Part shown: in pieces, positions 54,901 to 64,000 of the stretch | How the letters are laid out: every line of letters begins with the position of its first letter | Numbering within the stretch: position 1 is the stretch's first letter | Source: Plazaster borealis | Lineage: Eukaryota; Echinodermata; Asteroidea; Forcipulatida; Labidiasteridae | Assembly (NCBI GenBank): GCA_021014325.1 | Contig: CM037460.1 | Location: 16,039,486 to 16,103,485, forward strand | Reading direction: 5' to 3' | DNA: 64,000 bases | Program-made: the position numbers and the translations under genes | Notes under the pieces: generated by a model | The model's input: only the letters and a program-made list of their open reading frames with translations | Told to the model about the DNA's origin: nothing | Database searches by the model: none

Positions 54901-57900
54901 TAGGAATAAAAACTTCTTGCAAGAAGTTTTTTTATTATTTTAGTGAGAAATTACCTCTTTCTCAAAAACTACGTTACTTCAGAGGGAGTCGTTTCCTACA
55001 ATGTTTTATACTATCAACAGCTCTCCGTTGCTTGTTACCAAGTAAGTTTTTATGCTAATATTTGTTTTGAGTCATTACCAAACGTGTACGATACCTTTAA
55101 CAGTGGTCTGCTGGTCAAATGCTAGTTAAAACACCCTAGGACAAGTCAAAATTCTCTCCAACTAGTCTGTCTGGCTAGTTCAATGTTGCAAAGCATCCCT
55201 ATTTAATGTGAAATATGGACAAGTGGAAAAGCTGGTGGACTCGAGAAACAGCAAGCTCATTGGTCTTGCTCGCTAGTCACTGAAAAAGTTAAGGGCAAAC
55301 TCTCTCTAGGGTATATTTCTGCATACAAATCACAGGTTTTTGTGAGTGGACCTCACCCGCCATGATGGTCCCCCACCAGGGCAAGCCGACAGAAATGTGG
55401 ATAAACTCCAGGGCGCTCTGCAGAAGACCGATGGGTGTGTAACCCCCGAGACCCAGCTCAGCGAAAGGGACTTCCTTGATGGGTTGAAGGATCTGCTCGG
55501 TAGTTGCTGCTACCTCAGTGGCTATAAATGGATCCACTAATGGTACTGCTGAATCTCTTAGCTGCTTCGACAGAAGATTGCAAAAAATTCAATGTTATGA
55601 AACATTCAGTGTTTTCAAATCCATCATCGTTTTATGACAAAATAATAATAATACACAATATTTGTTAGGCGCTTAATACAGTTGTTTCTAAGTGCACCAT
55701 TGTCTGTCTACAAAATAACTACCAACCAAAACTTATAATGAACACACGAAATATAAATCTGTTCTTTTTTCAATAAATCATACATGAATAATAATAAAAA
55801 TCAAGCATAAGATCAAACATACAAGGAATAAGATGGTGTGCACCTCCTTTGACCGAATCACAACTGAGCCCGTGAAGAATATCGTTCATGAATTAAAAAG
55901 GTACGTTTTCAGCAAGGTCATAAACTGATCAAGGGATTGAGCATTATGAATATGCGCTGGTAATGACCAAAGGAGTTGTCTGGAGACAAAAGAAATCCAC
56001 TTTACAATAAAACTTACTCTAAAATTATGTTAAGAGAACACACTTTTGATCCTGAAAAGTTAAAATCACTTGACATTTCAAACCAAGCTTCAAAAAGGTT
56101 GTACTGTGGTTTACTTTTGACAAAGTGAAATACATACCGTTTCTGTCACTTGAGAGAAGTTCTCACTGTCTGTACTGTTGTATCGCGATGAGATGAGAGC
56201 GCCCCCAAGCGTCGGCGTGTATTGTGCGTACTGCCATCTCGAGTGGATAGCTGCTCTGTTGTTGAATCTGTTGAGGACAGATTGTCTCACTGTACACTGG
56301 CATTGAGCGTGGATGTGAAGGCCATGCTATTAAAAAAGTCACACAGAAAGTTATAAAATTGTCTTAAGCGGGATTTGAACCTGCGACCTCCGGATTAACG
56401 TGCCAGCGCTCTACCAATTGAGCTATCTAGCCCTTTGTTGCGGGTCTCCTTATTTTGTCAATATCTTTGTTCGGGGGTGCCAGTCAGAAGCCATTCAACC
56501 TGAACTACTCGCTGTGTAGGCCTATAGCGGGGCATCACACCCAAGTTTATGATACAAAAGGCAAACAGTTTCTAATAGGATTTTGTACATGATAACCTAT
56601 GACTTTATGAGGTTCGTGGAGAAGATAGCAGAACGAACCCTTACCCATAGTTTTATGGAGTAAAGCCGTGTTCACACTGGACTTATTTTGGGTAAACTAA
56701 TAGAGCATATGGGTAACTTAACCATTTTAAGTCCAATGCGAACAGCCCAGGAAGTTTCCCTCCCAGGTAACTTACCCGACCTGAATGGGTACTTTAACCA
56801 ACCCACCTCTGCCCGGTTAAATTGACCAGGTCATTTTAACCGAGCTGAAAAGTCCAGTGCGAACGCTATCTGGGTAAAAGCCGTCCCGAAAAAAAAAGCC
56901 ACATCTGGTCCCCCCAATGTGTTTGCGTATGTTGTAAGTATTTACACGTCCCACGCATATGTAATTTACACGGACGTAAGCTTGGTTGCACTCTTGCTGT
57001 CATGCACCCTGGTCAAAGGTCACTGTGATAGCGCCCTCTTGTGTCTGTCTTAAGTTAGTCTGTTAGTTTTACCAGTCGTGTCAGTTAGTTTACCCACGTC
57101 ATTATTTAAGTGCAGACGCTGGTAAGTTTCACCTATTGGAATGTTAACCACGGTCTCGGTAAAACATGAATCCAATGCGAACCTGGCTTAAGATAGGTAA
57201 TGCCGCTTTTTCAGCAAATCAAATCAGTTCTCGTGCTCACATGCATAAGTCATGTCAGTATCATGGCATCGACGATGTTTATTCATAGAGAAACCTTTCC
57301 CTATGGTTTAATCGACCGGTTGTCAGCTCGGAATTTTTTCCTTAAATTTACACAAAAACGAGCTCTCAAATTTTAGTGTTTAGTTATTAGTACTCTTATA
57401 CAATTGGATTGGCCAGGGTAAGTGACAACTGCGGAAAAATCTTGACAAAACGTGGGTTTCTATTCGAAAAAATAATTTTCACCTCCTGAAGGTACCTGCG
57501 CATAGCTAGGGACAAGAAGCTGAGGGAGTCCAGCATATTGGCATTTTTTTCCGGGGCTAGGCTAAAAATAGACTGCCTAAAAAAATACAATATTTAGAGC
57601 CTATTTTGCCCAGGTTGGACTCCTCCGTTGCATACAACGCGACGGAGTCCAGGGTATAAAGGTCCTCAGGCATTGCGAACAAATTTATAACCATTTTTTA
57701 TCATATTTTTACCTTTTTGAGGAAGCTGAAACGTGACTCACATGTTCCTTGTGTCCTGAACCTTACGCCTGCTCTATTCATAATTGCCAATTTTATCCTT
57801 GGATGACATTATTGTGAAAATAAAATGGAAATTGACGCATTCGTTGCGACAACCTCAACTGACATGGAACCAGGTCCACAAAAGAGGGCGCTGTCTAACC

Positions 57901-59109
57901 CGTAACACTGAACGCCTTTTCTTCCGGGCGGCAACACGACGGAGTCGCAGCGCCAGTGCACAACTTGGACTTATTTTCGGAAATAATGTCATTCATGGAT
58001 GTATTTGATAGGTTTTGAACTCAGCAAAAGTGTAATTAAAGGCACCAAGAATAAGTGAATGGAGTTTCAGCTTCTCAAATTAGGTAAAAATATTTTAAAA
58101 TGTTACTCGAAATTTTGTTCGCATTGTAAATGATCTTTATACCCAGGACGTCAGTGCAGTGGCACTGACTGACGTCCTACCAGGGCTAGGGCCTATTTAG
58201 CCCTGGTAGGACGTCTGAGTTCAAAACCTATCAAATACATCCATGAATGACATTATTTCCGAAAATAAGTCCAAGTTGTGCACTGGCGCTGTGACTCCGT
58301 CGTGTTGCCGCCCGGAAGAAAAAAGCATTCAGTGTTGTGTTACGCAGAGCCGTATGGCTCTGGTGTAACGGGTTAGACAGCGCCCTCTTTTGTGGACTTG
58401 GTTCCATGTCAGTTGAGGTTGTCGCAACGAATGCGTCAATTTCCATTTTATTTTCACAATAATGTCATCCAAGGATAAAATTGGCAATTCTGAATAGAGC
58501 AGGCGTAAGGTTCAGGACACAAGGAACATGTGAGTCACGTTTCAGCTTCCTCAAAAAGGTAAAAATATGATAAAAAATGGTTATAAATTTTGTTGCAATG
58601 CCCGAGGTCCTTTATACCCTGGACTCCGTCGCGTTGTATGCAACGGAGGAGTCCAACCTGGGCTAGGACCTATTGACTTTTTGTATTGACTTTTGTTTTG
58701 TATTAATTTTTTTAATCATTTATATCAATCCAAAATATAGGAAAAGGTTCCGTATCATCCCACCACTTTCTATGGGATTTATTTGATTTTTTAATGAATG
58801 TTGGACTTCATTTCCCTTTTTTAATATTCCTTGTAAGGAATAATTCAAGCGCCCATTTGCATTTCATATTGCGCGGACATGGCGGACGGAACTCTCGCGC
58901 ACTGACTCGTGCCCAAAGGAACTAAAACGGAGTGTAAGCAAGCAGCGTTGTGAAGACGTGGTGGCATGCTGCGGAAAATTATCCAAACAATCATCCCAAA
59001 GACATAAACAAGGCGCCTTTAAAGCATTTACCTGTCTGCTAAAGCTAGCAAATAGTCCAACAATCTTCACAGGATTTCGAGCACGACGGAGTCCGCTGAG
59101 CGCTGCCAT
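47283..59109 (-). CDS. OXA1L: OXA1L, mitochondrial inner-membrane protein insertase
   Basis: OXA1L inserts mitochondrially translated and some imported proteins into the inner membrane (YidC/Oxa1/Alb3 family). The exons are 59109-59032, 56326-56138, 55561-55357, 53516-53373, 51332-51247, 50295-50131, 49467-49363, 48927-48765 and 47485-47283, encoding 445 residues. The first ~65 residues are Arg-rich and lack acids, as in a matrix-targeting presequence. Hydrophobic segments follow at about 129-172, 224-245, 275-289 and 308-345. Motifs include APIFISFFIGLRRM (235-248) and AVFFYWLTSNIFSMGQ (325-340). The tail GWKNTQ...GPVPQTF matches the family's basic ribosome-binding C terminus. Intron 8 uses a GC donor (CAG|GCAAGT). 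All other introns are GT-AG. The gene is head-to-head with SLC7A6OS. Confidence 0.95.
48170..48625 (+). mobile_element. LINE 3' remnant
   Basis: Decayed reverse-transcriptase C terminus (IELFKSRLKTHLFKQYF near 48327-48377), then a 3' tail with TTTGCGCTTTATAAATC and (TTATT)n. Lies antisense in OXA1L intron 8. Confidence 0.6.
48970..49322 (-). mobile_element. tRNA-Leu-derived SINE, near full length, with (TAA)n tail
   Basis: Minus-strand head near 49322-49245 (GACTCAAGCTCTGGTGTTTC), body like 2968-3372, and an (ATT/AAT)n tail at 48970-49000. OXA1L intron 7. Confidence 0.75.
51573..51682 (+). repeat. Fragment of the CAGGCCTGGAAT MITE
   Basis: TGTTGCCCTGGTCTTGGCCT through CAAAATGAAAATGGCCT to AAATTCCAGGCCTG matches the right part of 43707-43888. 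Confidence 0.6.
52739..53062 (+). mobile_element. TTAA-MITE family D-like copy
   Basis: TTAAAGGAACATTACAGAAT and CAGTTCTGTAACGTTCCTTTAA ends, with family-typical AAACCTGTAGAAGTTTGAG inside. OXA1L intron 4. Confidence 0.8.
53831..54008 (+). mobile_element. Repeat ending in a tRNA-like module, copy 1
   Basis: A conserved ~105 bp leader (TAAACTTGGGTGTGAT to CCCGAACAAAGATATTGACA) precedes a tRNA-like module at 53937-54008 with A box TAGCTCAGTTGGTAGAG and B box GGTTCAAGTCC. The anticodon loop reads ACGTTAA, so position 33 is C instead of the universal U, and the acceptor arms do not pair. It is therefore not called as a tRNA gene. Confidence 0.7.
54725..55100 (+). mobile_element. TTAA-MITE family A copy 9
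   Basis: Complete copy in OXA1L intron 3, inserted in a repeat whose MITE-free paralogue is at 46403-46610. Confidence 0.9.
56363..56556 (-). mobile_element. Repeat ending in a tRNA-like module, copy 2
   Basis: Same leader and tRNA-like module as 53831-54008, in reverse. Here it is sense to OXA1L, and its end lies 36 nt before the acceptor of exon 56138-56326. The anticodon loop again reads ACGTTAA. Confidence 0.7.
56662..57192. mobile_element. TIR element, AGCC-GTTCACACTGGACTT ends
   Basis: AAGCCGTGTTCACACTGGAC and AATGCGAACCTGGCTT are inverted ends; an internal AGTCCAGTGCGAACGCT block repeats the end. Non-coding, OXA1L intron 1. Confidence 0.6.
57604..58675. mobile_element. 1.07 kb foldback element with ~420-450 bp arms
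   Basis: Left arm 57607-58025 and right arm 58218-58664 are near-perfect inverse copies. At the outer ends and in the centre, the TTTATACCC...CCTATT context holds short hairpins: GGACTCC...GGAGTCC outside and GGACGTCAGTGC...CTGACGTCC in the centre. The right arm has about 30 extra bases with a CAGAGCC/GGCTCTG palindrome. Lies in OXA1L intron 1. Open frames on both arms are mirror artefacts. Confidence 0.85.
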
Positions 59110-59600
59110 CTTGAATGATACTGCCCTCTTGTGACTAAAAAAAGAATGAAGGAAACGGGAACACCGACGTATTAATGGTATCGTCCAAGAATATGGATTT
59201 AAAGAACATGTTTTTAGGAGTGTAAACTGCAAATTTGAACAAAAAACCTGTTTTAGATGTAATAATATTTTTATGAATTCAATATTCTTAATTTGTTTGA
59301 TATATGTTATTATTTTTTGTTTAGAATAGTGGACGTTTTGATGTTATGGGTGATGTGTACACTGCGGCAGTGGAAGTTGGGTGATCAACATGATTGTCGT
59401 GTGTGTAGTGTTGACATGAAGTATTTCATTTTAGCACGTGAAAGGCCGCACAGTCCATCGCATCATTGCCAATGATCATTTCAAACTGACATTTTCAGAC
59501 ATATCCTCCCATTTTGTGGTTGACAATCAAGCAAAACTTTCACAGTTTTTCAAATTGTACACTTCATTTTCCTAAGGTCAACTAAGAGATCTAGGGAAAA
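59110..59600. promoter_or_regulatory. Probable shared promoter region of OXA1L and SLC7A6OS
   Basis: The two start codons lie 491 bp apart and point away from each other. No coding sequence is visible between them. A T-rich stretch at about 59255-59335 separates the two likely 5' UTRs. Whether one bidirectional promoter or two are used cannot be decided from sequence. Confidence 0.45.
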
Positions 59601-59825
59601 ATGGCTACAGTTTTGAGAGTGCGACGCAAAAGAACCACCGATCCTGCGGAGTCTCTTGTGTTTTCCTGCACGAAGAAAGCCCGTACCGCATCCTCGGAGG
59701 GGGACACCGCGGCGGATGTCGGCAGTGGAGGCGGCGCCACAAGCAAGAGTTCTGGAGCGGCCGGCGTTTCTCCGACCGGAGATGGCAAGAAAGTGTTCAA
59801 GTTCGCCGGTACTGTTGGCAAGAAG
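59601..59825 (+). CDS. SLC7A6OS: SLC7A6OS / IWR1, RNA polymerase II nuclear import factor, exon 1 only
   Basis: Iwr1 (human SLC7A6OS) binds assembled RNA polymerase II and carries it into the nucleus. The first exon encodes 75 residues from ATG at 59601 to a GTGAAT donor at 59826. The N terminus ATVLRVRRKRTTDPAESLVF is the conserved block of the family, and the exon ends VFKFAGTVGKK, as in the segment leading to the VFHLVATV region of human. The central stretch is Gly/Ser/Ala-rich and low in complexity. No later exon could be recognised up to the right edge, so intron 1 is over 4 kb and the gene continues beyond the window. The family assignment rests on this short block. Confidence 0.8.
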
Positions 59826-60270
59826 GTGAATATTGTCCAGACTGTTTTTGTTTACAACGTACCCTCCCCCTTATTTATATACCCAAAGCAGTGCAAATAA
59901 GCTGAGTTTTTTCTCTCCATTCCAGCCACTGCGGGTATTTTATTAATCTATACACTTAAAAACTACTAGCTGGCTGCTTCACTAGTTTTTACTTTATACT
60001 TCTACATTGTAATACTACAGTAGGCCTACTACAGTAGTCAGTGTACTACACTAAAGTACTTGGTTAATTTTTATAGTATTACGATACGAGTAGTAAAATA
60101 ATGTAGAAAGTTTTGTATTTTACAGTGGGATTGTAATAATTGTATATTATGACCATGATTTTCTTCCTCCATGATATGACTTAGTTGTTGACGCTAGTCT
60201 GGTGTTCCTGTATCACTCAGTACAGTTAAAAAAACTAAAAAAACCAAGAAGACTTTCAACAAGATTGAGC

Positions 60271-60392
60271 TCAACTATAGAATGCAGGGCCACTTCAGAG
60301 CTGTATATAAGAACACACTGGTGAAGAGGGATTGTTTAACAAAGGGAAATATAGTCCACACACCAAGTGGCCCTGCATTCTATAGTTACTCC
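60271..60392. mobile_element. Small TIR element
   Basis: AACTATAGAATGCAGGGCCA and TGGCCCTGCATTCTATAGTT are exact inverted ends 122 bp apart in SLC7A6OS intron 1. Confidence 0.65.
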
Positions 60393-62422
60393 CAAGATTG
60401 TGATTTATAAACAGCCCTATCGCTTTGGAGATAGTGCTAGCTAGTGGTTCTGAGAAAAAAAGACTCCAATCATCTTCAAGAATTTCCAGGAGATAGTGAA
60501 GTCTCAGGGAAGTGAAACCACAGAACACCTGGCGGTGGTTAATTAGAACCAATGTAATGTATCGTTTGTCTCAACATATGGCAGAATGATACATTTACAT
60601 TTTTGACATAATTATGATGCGTCATTGTTTGAAATTGAATGTGATGCATGAATGCATATTCTTTGAATGACTATTTGACAACGTGTCTAGAAATGTTTCC
60701 AATTGTATTGTATTAATGGTTTGTTTTTAATATTTGACAAGGACGCAGGCTTACAAACCTCCTTGTTTACCCAACTATAGTTGGACTAGCCCAACTATAG
60801 TTCACACAGGTCCGTCCACAAACTATACATTCAAGTTGGAACATGCCCAGATAATCCTAAGTTGGGGCAGGATAAACAAATTGACTTCTGGTCCTGGTGT
60901 GTTAACTCTGCATAATCTCCTGTTGGTGCTCGTGGCTAGATGCCCAGATTAAGTTTTGTACTGAGCCCCCCTAATGATCTGTTTCTGGGACCTTTTGCAT
61001 AATAGTTTATATTTAAAAATGTTTTACAAGTTCTCCGAAGTACTAACTAGGCCTACATGTACTTCATGACCACATACGGCTGTACATGGAATGCTTGGGC
61101 ACTGCTGGCCGTTGCATCACAAAGGGTGCCAGTAACTGGGTAAAAGTTAATCATTCCTATACAGCCACAGGCGTGCTATGATCATGACGATAGTCCCTCT
61201 TCAACAGTCACCATCACTTTGATCATGCAGCTTGTGAAAGTTGACATTAGAGATAATATTAGTTTCAACACTGTTAATGGACGAAAACCTTTTCGACCCC
61301 CCCCCCCTCTGAATTCACAATTTAACCTTGGTCCTCAAATAAAATCATAGTCATGAATGCCCTAGTCATGATTTAAATTCATTGACAACTTCATTAAAAC
61401 ATGGGTTGGATAATTTATGCCGAGGGGTGCCCAGAACAGTCTTTGCCGCACATCTTGTTTTATCTGCCACTTTGATGTATTTTTGTTAGTGGAACGTTGA
61501 AGGGCCAGCCCCCCCCCCCCCCCCAACACTCTCTGGACCTGCCTCTAATGCTGTTGTCCATGTGCCTTTACATTGTAATAATACAGCATAAAATGTATTA
61601 TTTTTTATGGGCGCAACTATAGGCCTAATTTTCTTTTTTTTATGTAAATTCTAGATTGTAAAAATTAGTGTATTTTTTTACTATGAAGCATGTGTTCTAC
61701 TTGTATGAATCTAATTTAATCGTTTCAACTATTTTCAGTTTAACATGCTCTAGTACAGATCGTCAGTCAGCATAAAATGTAAATTTATGTAAGGAGGACA
61801 AACAAAATGTATTCTTTAAAATGTATGTTCTAGTAAAAAAAAGTCATTGTACAGTATGGCCAGACTGTGAATTGTGCAACCACTGTGGGAAATCCCTTGG
61901 TTTTAAATAGCCATGATATACACACAGAGTGGTGCCCCGTAAATAATAAGATGACTCATACACTGTCTATGCTGATGTTTGATCATGCTTAGAATTAGCC
62001 TTTGACTACATCTACGTGTGTTTATTGTGAACACGTGTACACAAAATGATCTCATCCAATGTACACTTTGTGAATACAAACAATATTTGGGCATTTGTCT
62101 GAGACATTTCTTTTTTTTGTCTGTAAGGGGAAGGCCACTTGCCTTGATTGAATGCTACTTCCAAGGTATAGGAAAGCATATAGGGGCATTAAGATCAAGA
62201 CCAAGGTCAGAGATGTCCCCACTTTCTGACTGTCTACATGAATTTTCAGGCCTGTAGTGTTACTTCGATGTAAAGGGCAAGGCATTTTTCCTTAATAAAG
62301 GGCACTTTCTAGTGGAATATTTCTACAGGCACCAAGACAGTGATTATGGGCATGGAGGCAATTGTCTTTGTTACCTCCAGGAAATATCAAATTTTGAATT
62401 TTTGTTGTCAAACAAATTTGTT

Positions 62423-62799
62423 TTAAAGGCACTGTACACGTTTGGTAATTACTCAAAATATATATTAGCATAAAAACTTACTTGATCACGAGCAACGGAG
62501 AGCTGTTGATAGTATAAAACATTGTGAGAAACAACTCCCTTTGAAGTAACGTAGTTTTTGAGAAAGAGGTAATTTCTCACTAAAATAATAAAAGACTTCT
62601 TGCAAGAAGCCTTTTATTCCTATCTGAAAGCACACAAATTTGTACAACAAGGGTGTTTTTTCTTTCATCATTTTCTTGCAACTTCAATGACCAATTGAGC
62701 CCAAATTTTCACAGGCTTGTTGTTTTAAATGCATATGTTGGGATACACAAAGTGAGAATACTGGTTTTGACAATTACCAAACGTGTTCAGTGCCTTTAA
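62423..62799 (-). mobile_element. TTAA-MITE family A copy 10
   Basis: Complete, TTAA on both sides. Closest in wording to copy 6 (same AAAGGCTTCTTGCAAGAAG-type hairpin in reverse). Confidence 0.9.
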
Positions 62800-64000
62800 A
62801 GAGATTAATTAAAACCATAACCCTCCCAAATCCTTCAATATCCTCTGTGCTAAAATGAAGGATTCAGAAGGACTGATGACTGTAGGCCCAAATAAAAACT
62901 GCTTATCACTGGGTCAGGAATTCCAACACGTTGGCTGACATGAAGTGACATACGTTGTAGGAGAGGAGGATGTTGGAGGATTGAGGTCACCTGTAGGCAA
63001 GTGGGCCTTTGGAGTAATGGTTTTAGAGGAAAATTCTAGCTCTTAAAGTTCCACATTCCAGTCCCTAATTCTGTAGGCCTACTGTATTTATTTGCACAGA
63101 GAACAGTATACATTTATTCATAATTGAAAAAAGGGAGTGAGTAGGGTTTTTTTTTTAACAGTTTTTGAATGTTGTTATTTTTTTGTAGATTTCCACTCAC
63201 AAGCCCCAGGGATTTCCCTGGATTTCAAGATCCTGGTTGAATGCCTGACAGATAAGATTATTAATAACACATTTGGAATCCCCACATGATACTGTCTGGA
63301 TTCATCAGGCCGTCGTCCCATCTGTCGTGTTTCACCCCCCATGCTCAGACAGAGTGAATATCACAAGCAATATCTTTCTCAAAATCAACAGCCTTGCTTT
63401 AGAAACTGATAGTCTGAATGAAGTGATGGGACTAACTAAATGCAGAATGAATAAAACATCAAACTCTTTAAACAATGAAATGATGGGACATCATTAGATA
63501 CAAGTTAAAAACATCACATTTAAACTAGTTTTTTTGAAAAAATTAATTTATATCATAAAACAAAGTTGTTGGTTTTTTTTGGAGAAATAATTAACAATAC
63601 ATGTATGTTTTGTGCAATTGCTTTAATGGCTAAGCAGTTTAAAGATGACTGGATTAGAGATTTTTTAGAAGAAAACATTTGTCAGGATGATCGGTCTACT
63701 AACATTATTACTATTTGATCAACAACTTGTACATGGGATGATTGCAATCCTCATAATTGTTGACACAGTAAAAACAATATGGAAAAATCTGTTCAGCGAA
63801 ATTTTGTTCTTCTTACAAAACCACCTTCCAGATTTTAATCATACGATGTTCAAAGTAGGCCACCAGACAGTTCTACTGAAATCTTTTCACTTTGAGCTTC
63901 GGTTCACAAATCAATCAATTACTTTCAATGGCCTTCGATTTCGTAGCATAAAAGAGGCACCAACCCAAACGTTTCAAAGAAAAGGTACACAGTTAACATT

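Larger units (their letters stand above)
59826..64000 (+). other. Intron 1 of SLC7A6OS (open at right edge)
   Basis: No exon is supported. It contains a short inverted-repeat element (60271-60392), poly-C runs near 61300 and 61510, a TTAA-MITE (62423-62799), and otherwise AT-rich sequence. Open frames in it are short and unlike known proteins. Confidence 0.5.

Noticed and set aside
57784..58446. Two similar ~70-codon frames on opposite strands
   Set aside because: They are mirror images created by the long inverted repeat and carry no independent support.
63189..63260. Second exon of SLC7A6OS after TTTTTTTTGTAG
   Set aside because: The acceptor looks good, but the translation (ISTHKPQGFPWISRSWLNA, then stop) does not match the family.

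Overview
The window is animal nuclear DNA: AT-rich, with short exons, introns of 0.1 to 6 kb carrying consensus splice sites, and dense transposable-element debris. The protein sequences are clearly bilaterian. Together with repeats of the kind common in marine deuterostomes (T2/Kolobok-type TTAA elements, tRNA-derived SINEs, palindromic MITEs) they suggest an echinoderm, perhaps a sea star. The phylum is an inference; no marker gene here fixes the species.

Five protein-coding genes can be built exon by exon, and every junction keeps the reading frame. ELMO (engulfment and cell motility, minus, 29435 down to the left edge, 19 exons, last one cut). CIAO2B/FAM96B (cytosolic iron-sulfur assembly, minus, 38444-32944, 5 exons, first intron of the rare AT-AC U12 type). 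TTC5/STRAP (plus, 38630-44595, 10 exons). OXA1L (mitochondrial inner-membrane insertase, minus, 59109-47283, 9 exons, one GC-AG intron). SLC7A6OS/IWR1 (RNA polymerase II nuclear import factor, plus, first exon 59601-59825, rest beyond the right edge). CIAO2B/TTC5 (185 bp apart) and OXA1L/SLC7A6OS (491 bp apart) are head-to-head pairs with probable shared promoters. TTC5 and OXA1L converge. The genes are housekeeping and signalling functions with no shared pathway, but the set looks like ancient linkage: from memory, human ELMO3, CIAO2B and SLC7A6OS lie in 16q22.1, and TTC5 and OXA1L in 14q11.2.

The rest is introns and short intergenic stretches filled with repeats: ten copies of one 0.33-0.38 kb TTAA-flanked MITE plus at least six related copies, two copies of a ~1 kb terminal-inverted-repeat transposon (one splitting a SINE), several tRNA-derived SINE families, LINE 3' ends, a 47-49 bp minisatellite, a 1.07 kb foldback element, and many palindromic MITEs. 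Several insertions are nested, giving a relative order of events. I found no CRISPR, prokaryotic operon, intact transposase, or clearly new biochemical system. The strongest observations are the AT-AC intron, the linkage, the TTAA-element activity with a paralogous empty site, and the foldback hairpins with compensated stems.
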